From Oribacterium sinus (lineage in GTDB: Bacteria > Bacillota > Clostridia > Lachnospirales > Lachnospiraceae), in contig NZ_JACHHH010000001.1 of the NCBI RefSeq assembly GCF_014202695.1, positions 292,739-356,738 of the forward strand: a stretch of DNA of 64,000 nt, given 5' to 3'. Numbering within the stretch: the first letter of the stretch is position 1; each line of letters opens with the position of its first letter. The position numbers were made by a program, and so were the translations under genes. Below, piece after piece: positions 8,054 through 15,196 of the stretch. The notes under the pieces were generated by a model. That model was not told where the DNA came from. It saw only the letters and a list, made by a program, of their open reading frames with translations, and did not search any database.

Positions 8054-8122
8054 AGCTGAGATATTGAAATTCTACTAGCTGAGATATAGAAATCCAACTA
8101 GCTGAGATATAGAAATCCAAAC
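8054..8122 (+). repeat. Three 23-bp tandem repeats upstream of the 8193 phosphatase gene
   Basis: Three contiguous copies of AGCTGAGATATAGAAATCCAACT (8054-8076, 8077-8099, 8100-8122). The second and third are almost identical and the first has three to four changes. The array sits between the divergent RNase H and HAD genes, about 70 bp before the start codon of the latter. Confidence 0.85.
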
Positions 8123-8192
8123 AGCAGATTTCCTTTGAATGCATAGTGAATATACACTAAAAGCTTTTAAAAAGTATATAGAGGAGTTGAAA

Positions 8193-8948
8193 ATGGGAAA
8201 GAAAATAAAGGCAGTACTTTTTGATTTGGATGGAACTTTGGTCAATACCTTAGCCAGCCTAAAAAGAAATATGGATTTGACCATGGAGCATTTTTCTTTG
8301 GAGGGTGTCAGTCTGGAGGAAACCAAGAAGTTTGTGGGTGTGGGGACCAAGAAATTTGTGGAAAGATGCCTGGAAAAGAATGCGCAGATTTGGTATGAGA
8401 AGGCGGAAAAATGGGAAGCAAAGGATGAGGAGAAGGCCATGGACTTGGACCTTAAGGGGGATGAGGTCATGGAGCTTTATGAAGAGGCCTATGAATATTA
8501 TCGCTCCATTTTTCCGGATAATTGTACCTATGAGGCGGAACCCTACCCCGGTATTCATGCCTGCCTGAAACGCTTGGAGGAAAAGGGGATTTTCAGAGTT
8601 TGTATTACCAATAAACCCAAGGAAGAGGCGTCCATTATTTTGGACAAGGTATTTGCTTCTGACAGCTTTACTCTGGTACTGGGAGATAATGGAAAGATTC
8701 CTTTAAAACCGAATCCGGATATGCTTCTTACGGTTTGCAAGGAACTGGGGATTTCTTCGGAGGAGGCTGTCATGGTGGGAGATACCAAGACGGACTTGGA
8801 TGCGGCGAAAAATGCGGGTATGCTCAGCATTGGCTGTCTTTATGGATTTCGGGATAAAAAGGAGCTTGAGGAGCATGGGGCAAAGTACCTTGTGAAGGAC
8901 GGAGAAGAGCTATGGCAGGTTTTGGAGGAGAATTTTTTGGAAAAATGA
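8193..8948 (+). CDS. HAD-superfamily phosphatase, phosphoglycolate phosphatase-like
   Basis: A 251-residue HAD-IA hydrolase. The nucleophile motif VLFDLDGTLVNT lies near residue 10, motif II ITNKPKEE near 146, the motif III lysine in LKPNPD near 173, and motif IV GDTKTDLDAAKNAG near 195, the arrangement of Gph-type phosphatases. The helical cap between residues 20 and 115 is somewhat longer and more charged than usual. The start at 8193 is chosen because GAGGAG lies 6 bp before it; an in-frame ATG at 8139 lacks a site. The substrate is not deducible, since phosphoglycolate, pyrophosphate and sugar phosphates are all used in this group. Confidence 0.82.
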   Translation: MGKKIKAVLFDLDGTLVNTLASLKRNMDLTMEHFSLEGVSLEETKKFVGVGTKKFVERCLEKNAQIWYEKAEKWEAKDEEKAMDLDLKGDEVMELYEEAYEYYRSIFPDNCTYEAEPYPGIHACLKRLEEKGIFRVCITNKPKEEASIILDKVFASDSFTLVLGDNGKIPLKPNPDMLLTVCKELGISSEEAVMVGDTKTDLDAAKNAGMLSIGCLYGFRDKKELEEHGAKYLVKDGEELWQVLEENFLEK

Positions 8949-8964
8949 TTTAATATTTCTAAAG

Positions 8965-8986
8965 AAAGTTAAGTATAGCTAACTTT
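8965..8986 (+). promoter_or_regulatory. Dyad upstream of the CobW promoter, possible operator
   Basis: AAAGTTA (8965-8971) and TAACTTT (8980-8986) form a 7-8-7 inverted repeat ending 14 bp before the -35 element of the CobW promoter. No U-run follows, so it is not an ordinary terminator. It could bind a metal-responsive repressor, but no sequence match to a known box is claimed. Confidence 0.35.
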
Positions 8987-9000
8987 ATACCGCGGTTATA

Positions 9001-9028
9001 TTGACAAGGTGGAAGATTATCGTAAAAT
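9001..9028 (+). promoter_or_regulatory. Promoter for the CobW gene pair
   Basis: A perfect TTGACA (9001-9006) and TAAAAT (9023-9028) with a 16-bp spacer, about 45 bp before the start codon. Confidence 0.75.
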
Positions 9029-9075
9029 AGCGCTTGTATCCATAGAAAAATGTATTCATCCCAAAGGAGGATTTT

Positions 9076-10335
9076 ATGACAAAGATTGATATTATTTCAG
9101 GTTTTTTAGGAGCCGGAAAAACTACATTTATACAGAAATTACTTTCCGATGCTTTAAAGGGGGAAAATGTTGTTCTTATCGAGAATGAGTTCGGTGAGAT
9201 TGGTGTGGACAGCGGCTTTTTAAAGAATGCGGGAATTGAAATTCGGGAAATGAACCAGGGCTGCATTTGTTGTTCTTTAGTGGGAGACTTTGAAAGCTCC
9301 TTAAAGGAAGTTATTGAACAGTACCATCCTGATCGTATTCTGATTGAGCCTTCCGGAGTTGGAAAGCTTTCCGATATTTTATCGGCTGTAAAGACCGTTT
9401 CCGAGAATCTGGATGTAAAGCTGGATGGAGCCGTAACCGTAGTGGACGCTACAAAGGCAAAGCTGTACAACAAGAATTTCGGTGAGTTTTTTGATGACCA
9501 GATTCGTTTTGCCACTTCCGTTGTACTGTCCAGAATGGATATTGCTTCCGGAGAGAAGGCTCAGGAGGCCGTAAATATTGTTCGTGGCATCAATCCTCAT
9601 GCTAACCTGATTACCACAGCCCTTACGGAGTTAAGCGGAGAAAAGCTTCTGGAAATCATCGGGAAGGAAGAGAATCTGGAAGAGGAGCTTTTGGCAGAAG
9701 TAAAGGCGAAAGCCGCTCATCACCATGAGCATCATCATGACCACGAGCATCATCATGAACATCACCATGAGCACGGGGAGTCCTGTGGTTGCGGATGCCA
9801 TGATGAGGAAGAGCATCATCACCATCACGAGCATGATGAGTCCTGCGGCTGTGGTTGCCATGATGAGGAACATGAGCATCATCACCATCATGAGCATGAT
9901 GAGTCCTGCGGCTGTGGCTGCCATGATGAGGAACATGAGCATCATCACCATCATGAGCATGGAGAGTCCTGCGGTTGTGGATGTCATGATGAAGAAGAGC
10001 ATGAGCATCATCATCACCATCATCATGAAGGCTGCGCTTGCGGTCATGACCATGATGCGGATGAAATTTTTGACAGCATCGGTTTGGAAGTATTTAAGAA
10101 GGTAGACAGAAATCATTTGGCAGAGATTTTAGAGGAAATGGCTGAAGGCTGTGCTTACGGCGGTATTGTCCGTGCAAAGGGTATGCTGGCTTGCACAGAC
10201 GGCACTTGGGTAAACTTTGATTTGGTGCCGGAACAGGTGGAAATCCGTGAGGCCGGTCCTGAAAATATCGGAAAGTTCGTGGTCATCGGAACTGAGTTGA
10301 AAAAGGACAAGATTAAGGCTTTGTTTAACGACTAA
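9076..10335 (+). CDS. CobW/COG0523 GTPase metallochaperone with His/Cys repeat domain
   Basis: A G3E-family GTPase of the COG0523 group, which deliver metal (often zinc) to client proteins under GTP control. Walker A is GFLGAGKTT (residues 9-17), followed by ENEFGEIG, the metal-binding CXCC motif GCICC (Cys63, 65, 66) and the IEPSG switch. The usual short His stretch is expanded into a block at about residues 215-326: runs of HHHHH alternating with four ESCGCGCHDE units and a final CACGH. A CobW C-terminal domain follows (about 327-419). AAAGGAGG precedes the ATG. A second CobW-type gene follows. The repeat block could be a zinc, nickel or copper reservoir; the metal is not proven by sequence. 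Confidence 0.9.
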   Translation: MTKIDIISGFLGAGKTTFIQKLLSDALKGENVVLIENEFGEIGVDSGFLKNAGIEIREMNQGCICCSLVGDFESSLKEVIEQYHPDRILIEPSGVGKLSDILSAVKTVSENLDVKLDGAVTVVDATKAKLYNKNFGEFFDDQIRFATSVVLSRMDIASGEKAQEAVNIVRGINPHANLITTALTELSGEKLLEIIGKEENLEEELLAEVKAKAAHHHEHHHDHEHHHEHHHEHGESCGCGCHDEEEHHHHHEHDESCGCGCHDEEHEHHHHHEHDESCGCGCHDEEHEHHHHHEHGESCGCGCHDEEEHEHHHHHHHEGCACGHDHDADEIFDSIGLEVFKKVDRNHLAEILEEMAEGCAYGGIVRAKGMLACTDGTWVNFDLVPEQVEIREAGPENIGKFVVIGTELKKDKIKALFND

Positions 10336-10356
10336 TTTTAAAATTTAAAAAAAGAA

Positions 10357-10396
10357 TTCTCTGAAAAGGAACAGGTTTATTTTCCTTTTCGGAGAA
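10357..10396 (+). other. Long intergenic hairpin between the two CobW-family genes
   Basis: TTCTCTGAAAAGGAA (10357-10371) pairs over 15 bp, with one G-U pair, with TTCCTTTTCGGAGAA (10382-10396). No U-run follows on the + strand, so read-through to the second gene is likely. On the minus strand the same hairpin is followed by a T-rich stretch and would make a terminator for antisense transcripts. It may also stabilise or process the mRNA. Confidence 0.6.
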
Positions 10397-10423
10397 GAAA
10401 GCATAGAACGGAAGGAGAGTAGA

Positions 10424-11458
10424 ATGGGAGAACAGTGGGAAGCGGAGGGAGAAGGCATTCCTGTCTTTTTGATTAACGGATTTTTAGAGGTAGGAAAAAG
10501 CAGCTTCATTCAATTTACCATGGAGCAGGAATATTTTCAGACCGAGGGCAATACCCTCCTTCTTCTTTGTGAGGATGGGGAAGTGGAATATGACCCTATT
10601 AAGCTGGCAGCACATCATACAACGCCGGTGTATATGGAAAATATTACTGATTTTCAGGAAGATAAATTGCAGTCTCTGGCAAGACAGTATAAGGCGGAGA
10701 GAGTCTTAATCGAGTGGAACGGGATGTGGAACCAGGATGATTTATACGGCGGTCCCATGAGTGAAGAGGTACTGGCAAAACAGCAAAATCGTGAGCCGAA
10801 GTATCATGTGTCCATGCCGAAGAACTGGTTTTTATATCAGGTGATTACGATTTTAGACGGTTCCAGCCTAAAGATCTATCTTTCCAATATGCGTTCTTTC
10901 CTGGGGCAGATGCTTCGTCATGCGGAGCTGTGCATCGTGAATCGTTGCGATAATCTGTCCAATGAAGAATTAGTGGATTATCGTAGAAAGATTCGGGCAA
11001 TGGGGCAGAATGCCATGATTTTACTGGAGGATAAAAATGGAGAAATTCCCCAGACCGCTCTTCCGGAAGACCTGCCCTACGATCTTGGACAGGATGCCAT
11101 TACTTTAGCAGATGAAGATTATGGTACCTGGTTCTTGGACTGCATGGAGAACCCGGAGCGCTATCTGAATAAAGAAATCACATTTTCCGCGATGATTTTA
11201 AAACGAAAAAATATGCCGGAGAATGAATTTGTTCCGGGACGTATGGCGATGACCTGTTGTGCGGAGGATATGACCTTCCTGGGCTTTATCTGTAAGGGAG
11301 ACAAGAAGTTAATTGCTCCCTTTTCAACAAGAGACTGGGCAAAGCTCACTGCAAAGGTGAAGCTGGAGAAACGGGAAGAATATCATGGTATAGGACCGGT
11401 TTTACATTTGGAAAAGATTGCCAGAACCGGAGAAATCAAGGAACCTGTGAATTTCTAA
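10424..11458 (+). CDS. CobW-like P-loop GTPase fused to a YcgQ-like C-terminal domain
   Basis: A 344-residue protein with a Walker A of GFLEVGKSS (residues 19-27) and a guanine-specificity motif VNRCD near 172, so it belongs to the G3E/CobW fold. It lacks the CXCC motif and the His block of its upstream partner. The last 90 or so residues (EITFSAMILKRKNM, then GRMAMTCCAEDMTFLGFICKG, then AKLTAKVKLEKREEYHGIGP) look like the beta-rich C-terminal domain of YcgQ/DUF1980 proteins, which accompany putative zinc permeases and have a CC pair. It shares an operon with the preceding metallochaperone. It may act as a partner or regulator in metal delivery. The fold is fairly clear; the function is inferred. 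Confidence 0.72.
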   Translation: MGEQWEAEGEGIPVFLINGFLEVGKSSFIQFTMEQEYFQTEGNTLLLLCEDGEVEYDPIKLAAHHTTPVYMENITDFQEDKLQSLARQYKAERVLIEWNGMWNQDDLYGGPMSEEVLAKQQNREPKYHVSMPKNWFLYQVITILDGSSLKIYLSNMRSFLGQMLRHAELCIVNRCDNLSNEELVDYRRKIRAMGQNAMILLEDKNGEIPQTALPEDLPYDLGQDAITLADEDYGTWFLDCMENPERYLNKEITFSAMILKRKNMPENEFVPGRMAMTCCAEDMTFLGFICKGDKKLIAPFSTRDWAKLTAKVKLEKREEYHGIGPVLHLEKIARTGEIKEPVNF

Positions 11459-11511
11459 CGATTTCTTATAGAAGGATAAACGATATTTTTTTAGAAATAA
11501 GTAAGAAAGCC

Positions 11512-11539
11512 TTGCGAAATTATATTATTTTTGTATACT
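11512..11539 (+). promoter_or_regulatory. Promoter for the 11612 membrane protein
   Basis: TTGCGA (11512-11517) and TATACT (11534-11539) with a 16-bp spacer, about 70 bp before the start codon. It also argues against a longer reading frame starting inside this promoter. Confidence 0.65.
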
Positions 11540-11611
11540 AGGAGTGTTAATTTAACAAGGGCAGGATTTGTATGGATGCAAGATGCCCTACAACTTAAAG
11601 GAGGACTTACT

Positions 11612-12100
11612 ATGTCATATTTACAGATCTTTGCACTATTAGGAGCATTTTTAATCCCGTTTATCTTGCTTTGGCTGATTTGCTACGGCTTGGAGGCTTA
11701 CGCTCTTTATACCCTGGCTAAGAATAACGGTCAGGAGGATAAGGCAATTTTAGCCTTTATCCCCTACGTAAATCGTGGACTCTATGCTTATTTTGCAGGT
11801 GACCAGGAGATGTTCGGTAATCAGGTTCCCACGATTGCCAGTGCTGCAATCATGGGTGTGCTTCCCCTTCTTGGTGGATTTGTTGGCGGCGCCCTTTGGG
11901 GATTGGTTGGCATTATTTTTACCATCGTAGTGATTATTGTTTCTTTCTACAATTATAAAGCCGTATACGGAAAGATGAGCAGTGTTTCCGATTCTACTCT
12001 TTTCGGTGTTTTGGCTGCCGTAATTTCCCTTTGCCGTGTAATCTTCATTTTCCTTCACAGAAATGATATTCTGGTAGAGGACGGAGATATCGTAGAGTAA
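11612..12100 (+). CDS. Small four-helix integral membrane protein, function unknown
   Basis: A 162-residue, strongly hydrophobic protein with about four transmembrane helices (residues about 5-30, 62-85, 88-110 and 125-148). The loop YALYTLAKNNGQEDKAILAFIPYVNRGLY is a recognisable pattern of small Firmicutes membrane proteins in which a short cytosolic loop ends in FIPxxN. The start at 11612 is fixed by AAAGGAGG 7 bp upstream. It is preceded by its own promoter and followed by a strong terminator, so it is monocistronic. I cannot assign a function. Confidence 0.75.
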   Translation: MSYLQIFALLGAFLIPFILLWLICYGLEAYALYTLAKNNGQEDKAILAFIPYVNRGLYAYFAGDQEMFGNQVPTIASAAIMGVLPLLGGFVGGALWGLVGIIFTIVVIIVSFYNYKAVYGKMSSVSDSTLFGVLAAVISLCRVIFIFLHRNDILVEDGDIVE

Positions 12101-12130
12101 TATTTCTTTTCAGCAAGCTATAGCAGTGTT

Positions 12131-12184
12131 ATACCGGCTCCAAAAGTTAGACCCAAGAATCTAACCTTGGAAGCCGGTATTTTT
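12131..12184 (+). terminator. Strong terminator after the 11612 gene
   Basis: ATACCGGCT (12131-12139) pairs with AGCCGGTAT (12172-12180). The hairpin continues inward with CAA/TTG and GTTAGA/TCTAAC pairs, and is followed by TTTT. Confidence 0.85.
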
Positions 12185-12284
12185 ATAAATATTTTTACAG
12201 CCAAAGTAGAGCCGGGGATATTGCTCCGGTATGATTTTTAGGAAAAAGTTTTATCCATCTACAGTGGTAGGGACGGGAGATAAT

Positions 12285-13130
12285 ATGAATCAGGTAGAAA
12301 GTATTGAAAATGAAATTCGGGTCTGGAGCTTCCAAAATTTTGGAAACGGCTTAGCTCTGGGGCTTACCCGTTTTATGGGGAAATTTTTATTGGCGCTGGC
12401 ATTGTTTTTGATTGGTCGATTTATCATTAAAAAGCTGGGACATATTCTTCCGAAAACCCCTATTTCAGCTAAGATCGATCCTACGGTTCGGAATTTTTTC
12501 TTTCGAGCAATCGTACTTTGTCTGTATCTGATTTTAGGAATCAGCTGTGTCAGCATTCTGGGGGTTCCCATTGCTTCCGTCATCACTCTTTTGGCTTCTG
12601 CCGGTGTGGCGGTAGGTCTGGCCTTACAGGGCTCCCTATCTAACCTTGCGGGAGGCATTATGCTTTTGCTGTTTCGCCCCTTTAAGGTGGGGAATTATAT
12701 CAAAAGCGGTACGGATGAAGGTACGGTGCAGGAGGTGAGTATCTTCTATACTGTTATTCTTTCTCCGGATAACAAGCGTATTTCCATCCCCAACGGCAGC
12801 CTGATGAATGCCAATATCATTAATTACAGTGCGGAGCGTTTCCGGAGAGTGGATTTGATTTACCAGCTTGGTCGGGATGAGGATGTAGAAAAGATTAAGG
12901 GATATTTGGAGGCTTGTATTCAGGACGATGAGCTGATCCGAAAATATCCTGAGCCCTTCGTAGGACTTACCGCGGTAGGAAGAGATTATTTGGAATTCAG
13001 TGTTCGTCTTTGGGTGGATACTCCATCTTACTGGACCCTGTATAACCGAATTAATGAGAAAGTTGCCATCAAATTCGCTAAAGAAAATGTGCTTTTGCCC
13101 AGCACGGCTATTAAAAACATACAAAATTGA
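12285..13130 (+). CDS. Small-conductance mechanosensitive channel, MscS family
   Basis: A tension-gated channel that releases osmolytes on hypo-osmotic shock, in the cytoplasmic membrane. Three hydrophobic helices lie in residues about 25-130. The pore-lining TM3 carries the Gly/Ala-packed pattern ASAGVAVGLALQGSLSNLAGG, followed by the beta-domain signature RPFKVGNYI and IPNGSLMNANIINYS. The length of 281 aa equals E. coli MscS (286). The start at 12285 is supported by GGGAGA just upstream; an in-frame ATG at 12231 lacks a good site. A sigma factor gene follows 57 bp later. Confidence 0.92.
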   Translation: MNQVESIENEIRVWSFQNFGNGLALGLTRFMGKFLLALALFLIGRFIIKKLGHILPKTPISAKIDPTVRNFFFRAIVLCLYLILGISCVSILGVPIASVITLLASAGVAVGLALQGSLSNLAGGIMLLLFRPFKVGNYIKSGTDEGTVQEVSIFYTVILSPDNKRISIPNGSLMNANIINYSAERFRRVDLIYQLGRDEDVEKIKGYLEACIQDDELIRKYPEPFVGLTAVGRDYLEFSVRLWVDTPSYWTLYNRINEKVAIKFAKENVLLPSTAIKNIQN

Positions 13131-13187
13131 TTTTCTTTGCAATAAAATGCCCTCTCTATGCATTGTACTTATGAAAGGACGAAAAAC

Positions 13188-13760
13188 ATGATCAATGTGA
13201 GTATGCTGGTTGCGGATTTTCCCGGGCAGGAAGAAATAGCGGATGAACTGATTTTCTCCCTGGCAAAGGGAAACCGGGAAGCGCTAAAAATCATATATGA
13301 GAAAAGCATCAATGCATTGTATGCCTACGTTCTTTCATTAACGAAAAATAAGTATGACACAGAGGATGTTTTGCAGGAAACCTATGTAAGCATTGCAGAA
13401 AATGCAGCTTCCTATCATGGGGGAAATAAGGCGATGGCATGGATATTCCGAGTTGCCAAGAATTTCACCCTGATGCATTTCCGAAAAGAGAAGAACAAAG
13501 AAAGTATTCATGAAGTGGAAGAGGCGGTGGACGCCAAATATTCCTTTTCCTTCGTAGAAAATGCAGACCACAGAATGCTTTTGGAATCCGCCATGGAAAT
13601 ATTGGAGGAAGAAGAACGACAGATTCTATTTCTTCATGCCGTGGCAGGCTGGAAGAATCGGGAAATTGCGGAGTATTTAGGAAAAAACTTAAATACGGTT
13701 TTATCCAAATACCAGAGGAGCATTAAGAAGCTGCAGGAGCATTTAGGAAAGGATGAGTAA
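13188..13760 (+). CDS. ECF-type RNA polymerase sigma factor
   Basis: A 190-residue sigma-70 family factor of extracytoplasmic-function size. Region 2 spans about residues 25-95 (ALKIIYEKSINALYAYVLSL, DTEDVLQETYVSIAEN, then AWIFRVAKNFTLMHFRK). Region 4 spans about residues 125-180 (EEERQILFLHAVAGWKNREIAEYLGKNLNTVLSKYQRSI, with the HTH centred on REIAEYLGK). It is followed immediately by a membrane-anchored RsgI-like protein, the normal place for a cognate anti-sigma factor. The start at 13188 is preceded by AAAGGA. The stimulus is probably at the cell envelope, judging from the partner. Confidence 0.88.
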   Translation: MINVSMLVADFPGQEEIADELIFSLAKGNREALKIIYEKSINALYAYVLSLTKNKYDTEDVLQETYVSIAENAASYHGGNKAMAWIFRVAKNFTLMHFRKEKNKESIHEVEEAVDAKYSFSFVENADHRMLLESAMEILEEEERQILFLHAVAGWKNREIAEYLGKNLNTVLSKYQRSIKKLQEHLGKDE

Positions 13761-13761
13761 G

Positions 13762-14976
13762 ATGAAGCAGGAAAATATGGAAAAAGAGCTTCAAGAGGCT
13801 GTTCAAAATCTTATCCCCAATGACTTATTTACTAGGATTACCGCAGAACTGGATTCCAAGGAAGAGGGTGCAAAGATGGAAAAAGTGCTGGTAAGTAGAA
13901 TCGAAAATAAGCGTACAAGTCTAGGATTAAAAACAGTGATGCAGTTGGCAGCAGCTTGCGTAGCTTTGGTATTGATAGTTGGGGGAATCTTTTATTACAG
14001 AGGAAACTTAATGGTGGATAGCTTGGTGGATCTGGATGTGAATCCGGGAATTGAGCTTCTTACCAACCAAAAGAACCGCGTATTAGAAGCTTATGCAACC
14101 AACGGCGACGGTGATAAGGTTCTTTCCGGTATGGATTTACATAATGTGGATTTACAGGTGGCATTAAATGCTATCGTAGGTTCCATGGTGCAGCAAGGCT
14201 ATATGACGAAGGACACCAAGGGCGTATTGGTAACCGTGCAGAATAAGGATCAGAAGAAGGCGGATACTCTTCGTAAGCTGGTGGTGAAAGAAATGGAGAT
14301 AGCTTTGTCCACAGAGGATATGAATGCTGCAGTTTTTCATCAGGTGATTTCCACTCAGAATAACAATGCTTCCGCATTTGCCAGGAAAAATAACATTTCC
14401 TTAGGAAAGGCTGTGTTCGTACTGAACCTTGCCAATAAGGCCAGATCCTTAGATGCCAAAGAGCTGGCAAAGATGAAGATTTCCGAAATTGCAAAGCTGG
14501 TTGCTGATAAAAATATCGATATCCGTGATATTATTGAGTATGATTCCGATGACAGCCTCTGGGAAAATATTGCGGATGCCATTGAAGATATTAATGAGGG
14601 AGATGATGACTACATCGTAACAACAACGCAGCAGGGTACTACTCAGGCGGTTCAGGTTCAGCCTACAGAAACACAGGCTGTTGTAGCTCAGACACAGACA
14701 CAGGCTCAGACACAGACACAGGCTCAGACTCAGGCACAGACTCAGACTCAGGCACAGACTCAGGCAGCTCCTCAGAGAATCAGTGCAGACAAGGCAAAGG
14801 CTATTGCCTTCGGTCATGCCGGGGTTTCTGCAGGACAAGTTAGAGAGCTTTCTGTTGAGTATGATGATGACGGTGTATATGAGATTGACTTTAAAGTAGG
14901 AAACATGGAGTACGATTACGAAATTGGTGCTGTAGATGGTTCCATCAGAAAAGCCAATGTAGAGCAGGATGACTAA
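13762..14976 (+). CDS. RsgI-like membrane anti-sigma factor with C-terminal PepSY domain
   Basis: Presumed inhibitor of the sigma factor encoded just upstream. An N-terminal cytoplasmic segment (about residues 1-58) with the LIPNDLFTRI-type sigma-binding helix is followed by one membrane span (about 59-78). The conserved RsgI middle domain comes next (DSLVDLDVNPGIELL, RVLEAYATNGDGDKVL, then a YMTKDT region); in RsgI proteins the Asn-Pro bond here (Asn94-Pro95) is the reported self-cleavage site. A Gln/Thr/Ala repeat linker (about 292-340) leads to a PepSY domain (about 342-403). An ATG at 13753 overlaps the sigma stop, but 13762 has better ribosome-site spacing. Confidence 0.82.
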   Translation: MKQENMEKELQEAVQNLIPNDLFTRITAELDSKEEGAKMEKVLVSRIENKRTSLGLKTVMQLAAACVALVLIVGGIFYYRGNLMVDSLVDLDVNPGIELLTNQKNRVLEAYATNGDGDKVLSGMDLHNVDLQVALNAIVGSMVQQGYMTKDTKGVLVTVQNKDQKKADTLRKLVVKEMEIALSTEDMNAAVFHQVISTQNNNASAFARKNNISLGKAVFVLNLANKARSLDAKELAKMKISEIAKLVADKNIDIRDIIEYDSDDSLWENIADAIEDINEGDDDYIVTTTQQGTTQAVQVQPTETQAVVAQTQTQAQTQTQAQTQAQTQTQAQTQAAPQRISADKAKAIAFGHAGVSAGQVRELSVEYDDDGVYEIDFKVGNMEYDYEIGAVDGSIRKANVEQDD

Positions 14977-15023
14977 ATAGAGAAGCGTTTATTACAATTT
15001 AAATATCGAATACGATTTTCAGT

Positions 15024-15074
15024 ATGGGTCTGAAATGAGGGGCAATTTGAGCTCGCCCTGATTTTCAGGCCCAT
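15024..15074 (+). repeat. Short, deleted copy of the dispersed palindrome, copy C
   Basis: ATGGGTCTGAAAT (15024-15036) and ATTTTCAGGCCCAT (15061-15074) are the outer arms, with only GAGGGGCAATTTGAGCTCGCCCTG left between them. The GGGGCAATTTGAGC block matches the GGGGTAATCTGAGC block of the full-length copies, so this looks like an internally deleted member. Confidence 0.65.
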
Positions 15075-15112
15075 TTGCATAAGTGATATTTTGATTTTTC
15101 TTCATCAAAATG

Positions 15113-15141
15113 TTTCTCTATCCCCCATTCTTTGCTATACT
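15113..15141 (+). promoter_or_regulatory. Promoter for the SseB fusion gene
   Basis: A good -10 TATACT (15136-15141) with a weak TTTCTC (15113-15118) 17 bp upstream, about 55 bp before the start codon. Confidence 0.5.
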
Positions 15142-15196
15142 GTCTGAAGTACAAAAAAGGGCATATTTCCTTTTTTGCGAGACTTAGGAGGATTAG

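Noticed and set aside
9631-10116. Met-rich frames (both strands) over the His/Cys repeat block
   Set aside because: They are out-of-frame readings of the CAT/CAC-rich repeats of the CobW gene, with no start signals.
14449-14838. Cys/Leu/Ser repeat protein on the minus strand
   Set aside because: Antisense reading of the Gln/Thr repeat linker of the RsgI-like gene.
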